Made by a program: the position numbers and the translations under genes
Part shown: positions 18,352 to 26,419 of the stretch, in pieces
Layout of the letters: each line of letters starts with the position of its first letter
How positions within the stretch are numbered: the stretch's first letter is position 1
Notes under the pieces: model-generated
Told to the model about the DNA's origin: nothing
The model's input: the letters and a program-made list of their open reading frames with translations, nothing else
The model's database searches: none
Source: UBA5069 sp963773745
Lineage (GTDB): Bacteria > Chloroflexota > Anaerolineae > Caldilineales > Caldilineaceae
NCBI GenBank assembly: GCA_963773745.1
Contig: CAVZCL010000004.1
Span: 186,001-250,000, forward strand
DNA length: 64,000 bases
Direction: 5' to 3'

Positions 18352-18840
18352 TCACGCAAATGAAGCTGGATTGGCGGGCGGGTAAGGAGGAGGGGTGGCG
18401 AATTGCTCGCGTATTTTGCAGTCGGCGCAAAGGCCCAGCAGGTCAGCGCGCGCCGTTACGGCGTCAAAGCCCGTTTCGGCCACAATGCGCTCGCGCATGG
18501 AGGCGAGCGGCAGGTCGCCGTGGTAGTCCACAATGCGGTGACAGCGCAGACAAATGAGGTTGGCGTGGGGTGTGGGGTCGGTGTCGTAGTGGGTATGATC
18601 CGCGCCAAAACTCAACTCGACGATCACGCCGAGTTCCTGCAGTGTGTTGAGCGTGTTGTAGACGGTGGCGCGGCTGATTTCGGGGTGGTGCTGCGCCACA
18701 TCATCGTAGACCTCGTAGGGAGTCGGATGACGTTCAGTCTCGGAGAGATACGCGCAGATTTGGCGGCGCTGATCGGTGAGGCGCAGGCCGGCGCGCTTGA
18801 GCGCATTCTGGTACAACTCCATTTTCTCGAGAGCAAGCAT
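18352..18840 (-). CDS. Fur-family metalloregulator
   Basis: The 162-residue protein has the Fur winged helix (LTDQRRQICAYLSETERHPT, ISRATVYNTLNTLQELGVI), a metal-site region HTHYDTDPTPHANLIC and two zinc CxxC pairs (CLRC and CADC). ATG 18840 is used; ATG 18822 is possible. It is upstream of, and nearly touching, the P1B-4 ATPase gene. Whether it is Fur, Zur, PerR or another subtype cannot be settled from sequence; the promoter boxes look closest to the PerR type. It probably represses itself and the ATPase. Confidence 0.93.
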   Translation of the reverse strand: MLALEKMELYQNALKRAGLRLTDQRRQICAYLSETERHPTPYEVYDDVAQHHPEISRATVYNTLNTLQELGVIVELSFGADHTHYDTDPTPHANLICLRCHRIVDYHGDLPLASMRERIVAETGFDAVTARADLLGLCADCKIREQFATPPPYPPANPASFA

Positions 18841-18880
18841 GAGATTGCAACGCTTCCTGGCGAATAGATGGGGCAAAGTC

Positions 18881-18893
18881 TGGAATCATTCCA
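18881..18893. promoter_or_regulatory. Fur-family box, downstream of transcription start
   Basis: TGGAATCATTCCA is a perfect palindrome around a central C. It lies just downstream of the predicted transcription start of the fur-like gene and shares the AATC(A) core of the upstream box. Confidence 0.6.
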
Positions 18894-18907
18894 AATGAAC
18901 TGAGGTG

Positions 18908-18937
18908 ATCATAGCAGATTTCCATCGACACTGTCAA
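18908..18937 (-). promoter_or_regulatory. Promoter of fur-ATPase operon
   Basis: On the minus strand TTGACA (18937-18932), an 18-bp spacer and TATGAT (18913-18908) form a strong sigma-70-like promoter. Palindromic boxes lie on both sides. Confidence 0.8.
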
Positions 18938-18944
18938 GTTTACT

Positions 18945-18959
18945 TTAGAATCAATCTAA
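18945..18959. promoter_or_regulatory. Fur/PerR-type box upstream of -35
   Basis: TTAGAATCAATCTAA is a 15-bp inverted repeat with 11 of 14 positions matching the PerR consensus TTATAATnATTATAA. The complementarity extends to 18939-18964 with one offset base. It lies immediately upstream of the -35 element of the fur-like gene. Confidence 0.65.
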
Positions 18960-18975
18960 GTAAAGACTTAAGGCT

Positions 18976-18991
18976 TGTGAAATACATCACA
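18976..18991. promoter_or_regulatory. CRP/FNR-family binding site
   Basis: TGTGA-AATACA-TCACA matches the CRP consensus TGTGA-N6-TCACA exactly, with flanking T and A extending the symmetry. It lies about 70 bp upstream of the likely start of transcription of the oxidase cluster, a normal activator distance, and between that cluster and the divergent fur-like gene. Confidence 0.75.
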
Positions 18992-19021
18992 ACATAATAC
19001 GTAGCCTGGGCTAAATATTCT

Positions 19022-19051
19022 TTGACAACCACGGATTGACTCTGTTACCAT
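19022..19051 (+). promoter_or_regulatory. Possible promoter of oxidase cluster
   Basis: TTGACA (19022-19027), 18 bp, then TACCAT (19046-19051). The -35 is perfect and the -10 weak, which fits an activator-dependent promoter downstream of the CRP-like site. About 200 nt of leader follow before the first gene, in which I see no further clear element. Confidence 0.5.
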
Positions 19052-19251
19052 GCGCACCCGTTGCAAGCGGCCCCACAAGAGATGCGCCGTGCCAGTCGGA
19101 TTTGCGCTTACCGACAGCAACGCCCTTTAAAGCGACAATGATTTGTACATTTGTTCTTGGCCGTTCTGAACCGTTCTTAACCGTTCATAGCAGAGGCGAC
19201 TTTCGTTTCGATTCTTCGACCGACCGGCATCTGCCTGGAATCGAGTGACCT

Positions 19252-19602
19252 GTGCGTCGTTGGATACTCACCTTCGTTTCACTGGGCGTCATTGGGCTTT
19301 GGCTGGTGCTGGCCTACGCGCCCTCGTTGCCGCGCCCCACGCTGGGCTGGCCGGCCTGGAGTGGCGTCATACTGGCAGTGTTGGCAGGGGCAGGCGTGCT
19401 TGCTTTTCTCGCCATCCAGGGCTGGCTTGTGCGCGACACTGATCGCTTCCTCAGCGGCCACGTGCCGGAAGCGCAGATCGTCATCCAGTCCGAGTTTGCG
19501 CTGGAGAAGCGGCGCGAAATCTTCTGGACGGCCATGCCCATCGTCATGACGCTGGGGCTGGCGGCGCTCTCCTTCGGGCTGTGGCGCTCGCTCTTCAGCT
19601 AA
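19252..19602 (+). CDS. Small membrane protein at head of oxidase cluster
   Basis: This is a 116-residue protein with three hydrophobic segments (about residues 6-22, 36-57 and 92-113) separated by short loops; the middle loop contains RDTDRFLSGHVPEAQIVIQSEF. I do not recognise a family. It starts with GTG at 19252 and has no strong ribosome site. It precedes coxB in the same direction, 119 nt away, and shares the cluster promoter. A role in oxidase biogenesis or as an accessory subunit is an inference from position only. Confidence 0.7.
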   Translation: MRRWILTFVSLGVIGLWLVLAYAPSLPRPTLGWPAWSGVILAVLAGAGVLAFLAIQGWLVRDTDRFLSGHVPEAQIVIQSEFALEKRREIFWTAMPIVMTLGLAALSFGLWRSLFS

Positions 19603-19721
19603 ATCGCTTGTGCGGATTCCCGTCGATGCGTCGGTTTCGGCTGCGCAACGCCTGTTCCTTACTCACCCTGAAAACTTGGGACGGAGTCATACCCTCGCCC
19701 CTGGCCAGGAGACCTTAGTTT

Positions 19722-20552
19722 ATGCAGAGATCATCAACTGACAAGCGTCACTTCATCATTGCCGGCGTGCTGATCGTCATTGTCTCGGTGGCGCTTTATG
19801 CGCTGCTCTATGTGGCGCTGCCGCTGCCGCTGGAGGCCAGCACGCAGGCCGCCACCATCGACTGGGTCTTCCAGGCGCACATGATTCTATTGTCGGTGCT
19901 CTTTGCGCTGGTGGTGGTTTTCATGTTGTACGCGGTCGTCGTCTTCCGCCGCAAGGAAGGGGAGACCGGCGACGGTGAGCACTTCGAGGGCAATACGCCG
20001 CTCGAAATTGCCTGGACGTTAACGCCGCTGATCGCGGTGGTCATCTTTGGCTACATTGGCGTCACCTCGCTGCGCACAGTGGTTGCGCCGCAGGAGAACG
20101 AAGTTGTGGTCAACGTGGAAGGCTTCCAGTGGGCGTGGGCATTTACCTATCCCGACACAGGCGCTGCCACGTCGGAACTTGTGCTGCCCGTGGATCAGCC
20201 GGCGCGCATGGAGTTGACATCGCGCGATGTCATTCACTCCTTCTGGGTGCCCGAGTTCCGCGTCAAGCAGGACGCCGTGCCCGGCCAGACGACGCACCTG
20301 CGCTTCACGCCTACGGTTGAGGGCGAGTATACGCTTGTGTGCGCCGAACTCTGCGGGCTGACGCACTACAACATGGTAGCCAAGGTGAAGATCGTCTCCG
20401 AGGCTGAGTATGCACAGTGGCAGCAAGTGCAGCTTGCGGCCATGGGCAAGACAGCCGCTGACGCCGAGGGCCTGGGAACAGAGGGCCTGGGAGCAGCGGG
20501 TGTGGCGCAGAGCCCGGTGGCGCAGAATGGTTTGACGACGGTGAACAACTAG
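19722..20552 (+). CDS. coxB: Cytochrome c oxidase subunit II
   Basis: Subunit II takes electrons from cytochrome c through the binuclear CuA centre. The 276-residue product has two membrane helices (about 12-33 and 53-75) followed by a cupredoxin domain outside the membrane. CuA ligands are H172 in DVIHSFWVPEF and C207, C211, H215 and M218 in CAELCGLTHYNM; the aromatic electron-entry strip FQWAWAF is at 135-141. There is no fused cytochrome c domain, so electrons must come from a separate carrier. AGGAGA precedes the ATG at good spacing. It is directly upstream of coxA. Confidence 0.96.
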   Translation: MQRSSTDKRHFIIAGVLIVIVSVALYALLYVALPLPLEASTQAATIDWVFQAHMILLSVLFALVVVFMLYAVVVFRRKEGETGDGEHFEGNTPLEIAWTLTPLIAVVIFGYIGVTSLRTVVAPQENEVVVNVEGFQWAWAFTYPDTGAATSELVLPVDQPARMELTSRDVIHSFWVPEFRVKQDAVPGQTTHLRFTPTVEGEYTLVCAELCGLTHYNMVAKVKIVSEAEYAQWQQVQLAAMGKTAADAEGLGTEGLGAAGVAQSPVAQNGLTTVNN

Positions 20553-20628
20553 CGACCGTAACAGGTATCCGGCGCTTTTTGCGGCAGGGCGTCCAACGCG
20601 CCACGCCGCACCGGTGGGGAGAGAAATC

Positions 20629-22539
20629 ATGGTTGAAAACAAACGGATGTCACTGTTGGAGATTGGCCTTGTACGCGGCCTGCTGGGCCAGCTTGCGGGC
20701 ACATTGCTTGGCTTTGCGCTGGTGGTGCTCATTCGCAGCATTGCCGGCTATGACGAGGTCTGGTCCACCGAACCGGCGTGGATTGCCGGTGCGATCTTTG
20801 GCGGGCTGGGCTTTCTGATTGCAATCGGGGCCATGAGCGACTGGTTCTCGTGGTGGGGCGGTGGCGAGACGCCCTTTGAGCACGGCCCCCGTCATCCGGG
20901 GCGCCCCACCTGGGCGCGCTACTTTGACGTGGACTACAACCACAAGGTCATCGGCATCCAGTACGGCGTCACAGGGCTGATCATGCTCTGCATTGGCGGC
21001 ACCTTCGCCGTGATCTTCCGCTCGGAGCTGGCGCGCTCGGGCTTGCAGTTTTTGGAGCCCAACACCTACAACACCTTCATTGGGATGCATGGCTGGGCGG
21101 CGCTCTTTGGCATCTTCATCGGCATTGGCGGCATGGCCAACTATCTGGTGCCGCTGATGATTGGCGCCGACGATATGGCCTTCCCCCGCCTCAACGCATT
21201 CGCCTTCTGGATCAACGTGCCGGCGATTGTGCTGCTGCTGGGCAGCGTCTACTACAACTGGGACGCCGGCTGGACGGTCTACCCGCCGCTGAGCCTGAAG
21301 GGCAGCCCGGGTTTCCAGCTCATCTTCTGGAGCATCTTCCTGCTGGGCTTTTCATCAATTCTGGGATCGCTCAACCTGGTTGCCACCATGCTGCGCATGC
21401 GCTCGCCCGGCATGAGCCTCTTCCGCATGCCCATCTTCTGCTGGGCGATGATGGCCACTTCGCTGATTCAGCTGACGGCGACGCAGTTGATTGCGCTCTC
21501 ATTCCTCATGCTTTCGATATCGCGTGCGGCCACACTTGCCATGCCCTTCTACGTGCCGGTGCTGAATGCGGCCGGCGTCAATATCGGCGGTGACGCAACG
21601 CTCTTCCAGCACACCTTCTGGTTCTACTCGCACCCTGCCGTCTATGTGTGGGTGCTGCCTGGCCTGGGCATCATCAGCGAGCTGCTGCCGGTCTTTGCTC
21701 GCAAGCCGCTCTTCGGCTACCGCTGGATTGCGCTTTCGAGCCTGGCGATTGCGTTGGTTGGCTTCCTGGTTTGGGGCCACCACATGTTCACCTCTGCCTA
21801 CTCGCCCAACCTGCGTGTCTGGTTCATGATCAGCACGCTGCTGGTGGCAGTGCCCACAGGCGTCAAATTCTTCTCGTGGCTGGGTACAATGTGGGGCGGC
21901 AAGATGAGCTTCCCAACGCCCATGCTCTTTGTGCTTGGCTCCATCTCTGTTTTCCTGCTGGGCGGCCTCAGCGGGCCGGTGCTTGCCACCGTGGCCACCG
22001 ACATGCACCTGCAGGACACGTACTTTGTGATTGGCCACTTCCACGCCACCATCTTTGGCGGCTTTGTCTTCCCCTTCTTTGCGGCCATCTACTACTGGTT
22101 CCCAAAGATTACCGGGCGCATGTATAACGAGCGGCTGGGCAAGATGCACTTCTGGATGATCCTGCCCGCCTTCTGGTTCATGTCTGTGGGGCAGATGTCG
22201 GTGGGCGTGGCAGGCATGCGTCGCCGCATTGTGGACTACGATCCCCTGCTGGGCGGCATGACGCGCTTCAACCTGGGCTTTGTCGAAATCGGCCAGATCG
22301 TCATCACGATCTCCGCCTTCGTCATTGCCTTCTCGATTCTGATCATGATCTACAACCTCTTCCACAGCGCCGAAATGGGGCGCGTGGCCGGGGCCAACCC
22401 GTGGCGCTCGCGCTCGCCCGAATGGCAGATTCCTTCGCCCATTCCCGAGCAGAGCTTTGCCAGCCCGATTCACGTTGTGGGCGAGCCCTACGACTACGGC
22501 CTGGCCACCTCGCCCCGCTTTGTGGCCGGGGATGACTAA
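20629..22539 (+). CDS. coxA: Cytochrome c oxidase subunit I, A2 type
   Basis: This is the catalytic subunit reducing O2 at the heme a3-CuB site. The 636-residue product has an extra N-terminal portion of about 95 residues containing two helices before the canonical 12-helix core. CuB ligands are H335 and the pair H384-H385 (WGHHMF); heme ligands lie in FIGMHGWAALF and GHFHATIFGG. The helix VI motif is Y333-S-H-P-A-V-Y339: the usual proton-channel glutamate of HPEVY is alanine and the preceding YS pair is present, the hallmark of A2-type heme-copper oxidases such as the Rhodothermus caa3 enzyme. ATG 20629 is chosen over GTG 20614 because GGGGAGAG precedes it. Confidence 0.97.
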   Translation: MVENKRMSLLEIGLVRGLLGQLAGTLLGFALVVLIRSIAGYDEVWSTEPAWIAGAIFGGLGFLIAIGAMSDWFSWWGGGETPFEHGPRHPGRPTWARYFDVDYNHKVIGIQYGVTGLIMLCIGGTFAVIFRSELARSGLQFLEPNTYNTFIGMHGWAALFGIFIGIGGMANYLVPLMIGADDMAFPRLNAFAFWINVPAIVLLLGSVYYNWDAGWTVYPPLSLKGSPGFQLIFWSIFLLGFSSILGSLNLVATMLRMRSPGMSLFRMPIFCWAMMATSLIQLTATQLIALSFLMLSISRAATLAMPFYVPVLNAAGVNIGGDATLFQHTFWFYSHPAVYVWVLPGLGIISELLPVFARKPLFGYRWIALSSLAIALVGFLVWGHHMFTSAYSPNLRVWFMISTLLVAVPTGVKFFSWLGTMWGGKMSFPTPMLFVLGSISVFLLGGLSGPVLATVATDMHLQDTYFVIGHFHATIFGGFVFPFFAAIYYWFPKITGRMYNERLGKMHFWMILPAFWFMSVGQMSVGVAGMRRRIVDYDPLLGGMTRFNLGFVEIGQIVITISAFVIAFSILIMIYNLFHSAEMGRVAGANPWRSRSPEWQIPSPIPEQSFASPIHVVGEPYDYGLATSPRFVAGDD

Positions 22540-22651
22540 AGAGTGGAGCGTAGTGGATTCGCCCGTTTTCAACGCAAGGGAACGCAAGGCAGGGCGCGAG
22601 GAATAGCAGCGGCGGCAACAGTGCGCCGGCACCAAATTGAGGGGGCAACGC

Positions 22652-22882
22652 ATGGCAAGCAAGACCAAGACAGAAAACAAGCAGCGATCGAAGTCGTCTG
22701 CGTATATAACGGGGCTGATTGTGGCGCTGGCACTGGGGGCGCTGACGGCCGTTGAGTACTACCTGGGGTTGCACTATCCCAGCGTGGCCTTCCTTCTCCT
22801 GATCTCGGTGCTGAAGAGCATACTTGTGCTTTACTTCTTCATGCACGTCTACCGCCTGTGGCGGCCTGAAGGGAGCCATTGA
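22652..22882 (+). CDS. Cytochrome c oxidase subunit IV-like
   Basis: This is a 76-residue protein with a basic N-terminus (MASKTKTENKQRSKSSAY) and two membrane helices, ending in FFMHVYRLWRPEGSH. Size, the KxxLVLYFFMH segment and the position between coxA and coxC identify it as the small prokaryotic subunit IV (CoxF/CtaF-like). GAGGGGG lies 7 nt before ATG 22652. The stop is 2 nt before the coxC start, so the two are probably coupled. Confidence 0.85.
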   Translation: MASKTKTENKQRSKSSAYITGLIVALALGALTAVEYYLGLHYPSVAFLLLISVLKSILVLYFFMHVYRLWRPEGSH

Positions 22883-22884
22883 TC

Positions 22885-23553
22885 ATGGCGATTGTAACGT
22901 CTGCTGCACCCGCCACGGCTGTGGCGCACACTGAAACGGGCCATGGGGCCCATGGGGCACACGCGGCGCATGGCCACGTGCCCACCTATGCCGAGACGCT
23001 GGCCAACAACCGGCTGGGGCTGTGGCTCTTCTTCATCTCCGAAGCCTTCCTTTTCGCCGGGCTGCTGGCTGTGCGCTTCTACCTCTGGGGCGGGACGCGT
23101 CCCGAGGTCAGCCAGTTCATTGGGCTGCTTGTAACAGTGGTGCTGCTGCTCAGCTCCATCTCCATGTACACCGCTGAGGTGGCGCTGGAGAATGGCAACC
23201 GCCGTCTCTTCATGGTGCTGCTGCCGGTAACGGCGCTGCTGGGCCTCGTCTTTTTGGCCGGTGTGATGATCTTCGAGTGGGGTCTCTTCCCGGCGATCTA
23301 CGAGGGCCACCTGACGCCATGGGGTGACAAGTACGGCGCTGTCGTCTTCCTGATGACGGGGATGCATGCGCTGCATGTGGTCAGCGGCATCATTTTCATT
23401 GCCATCGTTTGGAATCTGGCACGCAAGGGGCACTTCTCGCCCTCACGCAAGTGGGGCGTTGAGTCCTGCGCCATCTATTGGCACTATGTGGACCTGGTGT
23501 GGATCTTCTTCTACCCGGCCATCTACCTCATCGGCACTGCCGTCACGCACTAA
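22885..23553 (+). CDS. coxC: Cytochrome c oxidase subunit III
   Basis: Subunit III stabilises the catalytic core and may guide O2 entry. The 222-residue product has a histidine-rich N-terminus (HTETGHGAHGAHAAHGH, about residues 17-33), then six helices with the family segments LGLWLFFISEAFLFAGL, FLMTGMHALHVVSG and YWHYVDLVWIFFYPAIYL. The His-rich tail is unusual and could bind copper; that is speculation. It starts 2 nt after the subunit IV stop, and an inverted repeat follows its stop. Confidence 0.95.
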   Translation: MAIVTSAAPATAVAHTETGHGAHGAHAAHGHVPTYAETLANNRLGLWLFFISEAFLFAGLLAVRFYLWGGTRPEVSQFIGLLVTVVLLLSSISMYTAEVALENGNRRLFMVLLPVTALLGLVFLAGVMIFEWGLFPAIYEGHLTPWGDKYGAVVFLMTGMHALHVVSGIIFIAIVWNLARKGHFSPSRKWGVESCAIYWHYVDLVWIFFYPAIYLIGTAVTH

Positions 23554-23554
23554 A

Positions 23555-23688
23555 AGCGGCACAGCGGGCACAGGGGCCACAGAGAAGAGCAGAGAAAAGC
23601 AAGTGAGAGGCGGGGAGCTCCCAAAGCACCCTGCCTCTCTTTCGTTTTTCTTTGCTGCTCTCTGTGGCCTCTGTGCCGCTGTTCCGCT
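23555..23688. repeat. Imperfect long inverted repeat, CACAGAGG family
   Basis: AGCGGCACAG...GGCCACAGAGA on the left pairs imperfectly with TCTCTGTGGCCTCTGTGCCGCT on the right across a centre near 23625. The left arm begins 2 nt after the coxC stop. It shares its phrase with the 8.77-8.93 kb palindrome but has several mismatches, so it looks older. Confidence 0.8.
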
Positions 23689-23767
23689 GTACTCTTCCTG
23701 GCTGAAGCCCTGGAAGCCAATGCCGCTTACAGCAGACGAAGCGTTTTGGGTGTAGACTAGGAGCACT

Positions 23768-24757
23768 ATGGATCACCCTCTGTTGCGGGCCTTGCTGGGG
23801 CCGTGGGAATGGCGCCCGGAAGTATTGGTGGTGCTGATTCCGCTGGCAACGATCTATCTCGTGGGCTGGGTGCGGCTGCGCCGGCGCGATGCCACGCGCC
23901 TTGCAACCAAATGGCGCCTCGCAGCCTACGTGGCCGGCATGCTGCTGCTGAGCATCTCGCTCATGTCGCCGGTGGACATTCTGGGCGGCCAGCTCTTCTT
24001 CATGCACATGACGCAGCATATGCTTTCGATCATGCTGGCTGCGCCGCTCATCTGGCTGGGGAGCCCGTTTCCGATTGGTGTGTGGGGGCTGCCCATGGCG
24101 GCGCGCCGCTTCCTGATTGGCATCTTCGCCGACAGTTCGCCCGTGCGCCCCTGGATTGCCGCTGCCACACAGCCCTTTGTGGCGTGGATTCTCTTCATCT
24201 TTATCTATATCGGCTGGCATGACAGCGGCGCGTACAACCTGGCGCTTGTCAGCCCGAGCGTACATGACGTGCAGCACATCACCTTCTTCGGTGCCGCCAT
24301 GCTCTTCTGGTGGCACATTGTGGGTGCGGCGCCGCGCCTGCACAAGAGTCTTTCGGCGTGGGTGGCCATCTTCATGCTCATGGCGGCCATTCCCTTCAAT
24401 GCCATTGCAGGCTTTGCGATTGCCAACAGCGACTCGGTCATCTACACCTATTACGAGAGTGTGCCGCGCATTTGGGGCTTCAGCGTGCTGCAGGATCAGG
24501 CGATTGGCGGCGTAATCATGTGGATTCCCGGCAGCCAGATGCTCTTCATGGCCGCGGCTGCCGTGCTGGGCGTCATGTTCTGGCGTGAGCGCAAAAAGCG
24601 CCTTGCTGGGGATTTGCCCGACACGCCCCCCTCCGGTGCCCTCGATGTGCCCGATGCGGCCTTGATTGCGCCCGGGCTGGAGCAGCGGATGCGCCACGAC
24701 CAATGGCGCGAGATGGCTGCCCAACGCACGCACGGCACCCATGGCACAACGCCATAA
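23768..24757 (+). CDS. ctaG: CtaG-family oxidase assembly membrane protein
   Basis: The 329-residue product has about seven membrane helices with the caa3_CtaG family signatures FMHMTQHMLSIMLAAPLIWLG and a histidine-rich HDVQHITFFGAAMLFWWHI segment. This Bacillus-type CtaG (unrelated to the Cox11 protein also called CtaG) is needed for making functional caa3 oxidase, possibly in copper delivery; the histidines support a metal role. A soluble tail of about 60 residues follows the last helix. It lies after coxC, separated by an inverted repeat that may dampen expression relative to the subunits. Confidence 0.9.
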   Translation: MDHPLLRALLGPWEWRPEVLVVLIPLATIYLVGWVRLRRRDATRLATKWRLAAYVAGMLLLSISLMSPVDILGGQLFFMHMTQHMLSIMLAAPLIWLGSPFPIGVWGLPMAARRFLIGIFADSSPVRPWIAAATQPFVAWILFIFIYIGWHDSGAYNLALVSPSVHDVQHITFFGAAMLFWWHIVGAAPRLHKSLSAWVAIFMLMAAIPFNAIAGFAIANSDSVIYTYYESVPRIWGFSVLQDQAIGGVIMWIPGSQMLFMAAAAVLGVMFWRERKKRLAGDLPDTPPSGALDVPDAALIAPGLEQRMRHDQWREMAAQRTHGTHGTTP

Positions 24758-24770
24758 AGCGGAACGAGTT

Positions 24771-24848
24771 TCGTAGCGGCGGCTTCAGCCGCCGTTCTCG
24801 AGAACGCGACGCGATTCAAACCTACGGCGGCTGAAGCCGCCGCTACGA
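24771..24848. repeat. GTAGCGGCGGCTTCAGCC element, copy 1
   Basis: A 25-bp arm (24771-24795) is exactly repeated in reverse complement at 24824-24848 with a 28-nt centre containing ACGCGACGCG. Near-identical elements with the same 28-nt centre length occur at 45965-46040 and 59967-60042. Confidence 0.9.
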
Positions 24849-24857
24849 GAGACTGGC

Positions 24858-25411
24858 ATGATTCGCCCGAAGTTGTTTTCGTTGTTATTGATGGCCCTGG
24901 CTCTACTCCTGCTGCCGGCGGCGGTGCGGGCGCACGGCGGCGGCGTGCCCATGGCCACAGGCGCCGAAGCGGGCGGTTACCGCCTTTATGTTTGGGTGAA
25001 CCCGGGCAGCCCCGCGCGGGTGACACCGTGCACGTGACCGTGGGCGTGACCGTGCCCGGCGCCACCTCCGACGCCGAGACGCCGGTGACTGACGCCGACG
25101 TGACGGTGCGCTTCCTGTCCCCGGGCGGCGGCGCGCCTGTGGAGGCCCAGGCCGCAGCCGGCGTTTCGGCCGGCTCGCTCTACTATGAGGCCGACAGCGT
25201 GCTGCCATCCGCCGGCAACTGGCAGGTGGAGGTGGCGGTGGCGGGCGCAGCGGGCAGCGGAAGCAGCTCCTTTGCATTGCCCGTGGGCGCCAGCAAGGCG
25301 TCGGGCTATGGCTACATGATTGCAGGTATATTCATCGTCGGAGTGGGGATTGCCATCTTCGTCCGACAAAACCGCCGCGCCGCGGCGCGGCCTGGACAGG
25401 CACAAGCATGA
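24858..25411 (+). CDS. Exported beta-sandwich protein with C-terminal anchor (frameshifted)
   Basis: The start MIRPKLFSLLLMALALLLLPAAVRA is a clear signal peptide ending near residue 25. It is followed by YRLYVWVNPGSP, after which the frame changes near 25005-25020. The continuation (DTVHVTVGVTVPG, VTVRFLSPGGG, NWQVEVAVAG) reads as one Ig-like or FixH/CopC-like beta domain, with a final membrane helix YMIAGIFIVGVGIAIFV and a basic tail. The protein of about 184 residues would face the outside. Its place between ctaG and SURF1 suggests a copper or oxidase assembly function, but no copper-ligand motif is evident. Its stop overlaps the next ATG (ATGA). Confidence 0.65.
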
Positions 25412-25614
25412 GCGACAAACCGAGTGACGACGGCTGGGGCGGCGCAGGCTACATGCCCGATCTGCCCGATGTGGCGCCGGACAACACGCCCAAAGTTTCC
25501 ATTTCCTATGGCGAGACCTTCGCATGCGATCTTCAGCCGCCGCCTAATCGTCCCCACCCTTTTTGTGATTCTGGGCATGGCCGGCATGGTGGCGCTGGGC
25601 ATTTGGCAGATTGA
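25408..25614 (+). other. Out-of-frame acidic leader, probable N-terminus of SURF1
   Basis: An ATG overlapping the previous stop (ATGA at 25408-25411) opens a frame encoding MSDKPSDDGWGGAGYMPDLP and onward to about VSISYGET. It looks like a genuine acidic cytoplasmic leader and then degenerates where the SURF1 frame begins. The simplest reading is that it belongs to SURF1 with an indel near 25520; a separate short gene is the alternative. Confidence 0.4.
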
Positions 25615-26311
25615 CCGGCTGCAGCAGCGCCGCGCCTTCAATGCGCTCGTCATGGAGCGCTACGCCGAGCCCCCCTATGACCTGGCGGCGCTGGGCCTGC
25701 CTGATGACCTTGATGCGCTTGGCTATCGTCGCATTCAGGCAGACGGCACGTTCGACTACGAGCACCAGATGCTTCTCTCCAACCAGCCCGGGCCCAACGG
25801 CGAGCCGGGCGCGCAGATCATCACCCCGCTTGTGATGGCCAATGGCGATGCCGTGCTGGTGGCGCGCGGCTGGGTGCCCAACGATCTGCAGGGCGAGGAG
25901 AACTGGCCCCAATTGGAGGACCCGCCCGGCGCGCTGGTCATCGGTATGGTGCAGGCGTCGCAGCCGCTGGAAGAAGGCGCGCCAATGCCGGAGGGCTTCC
26001 AGCGCGAGTGGTGGCGTGTGGACATCCCGCGCATGCAGGCGCAGATGCCCTACACGCTGCTGCCGGCCTTCCTGCTGCAATTGGCGGAACCCGGGCGCGC
26101 GCTGGATACGTTTCCATCACGCTTCGTGAATTTCTCGCTGGACGAGGGCAGCCATCTCTCCTATTCGGTGCAGTGGTTTTCTTTTGCCCTCATTCTGGGC
26201 TTCGGCTATATTCAGTTTGCGCGTATGCAGGAATCGCGCCGCCGGCGTGAAGAGCTTGGGCAGCAGGCCGGAGAAGAGGTTGAGACGACTCAGGAAGCGC
26301 CGCTCGCGTAG
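25508..26311 (+). CDS. SURF1-family oxidase assembly protein
   Basis: SURF1 assists heme a insertion into subunit I. The product has a first helix RLIVPTLFVILGMAGMVALG followed by the signature WQIDRLQQRRA, then the extracytoplasmic domain (GRF/GTF-like DGTFDYEHQMLLSNQPGPNG, VARGWVPNDL) and a second helix HLSYSVQWFSFALILGFGYI near the end, with a charged tail. This two-helix layout and length are typical. ATG 25508 is the first start in this frame with no ribosome site; the true start may be 25408 through a frame change. It lies before ctaB, as expected in an oxidase cluster. Confidence 0.85.
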   Translation: MARPSHAIFSRRLIVPTLFVILGMAGMVALGIWQIDRLQQRRAFNALVMERYAEPPYDLAALGLPDDLDALGYRRIQADGTFDYEHQMLLSNQPGPNGEPGAQIITPLVMANGDAVLVARGWVPNDLQGEENWPQLEDPPGALVIGMVQASQPLEEGAPMPEGFQREWWRVDIPRMQAQMPYTLLPAFLLQLAEPGRALDTFPSRFVNFSLDEGSHLSYSVQWFSFALILGFGYIQFARMQESRRRREELGQQAGEEVETTQEAPLA

Positions 26312-26419
26312 GCTGCACCGCGCAGAGCGGACATTTTTGTCTCTTGCGCCCGCGCACAGTGCTGCAAATTCTGCTGGAAACAAGGAGGGGTTGGCCCAGC
26401 GCCCACCCAACCAATTGCC

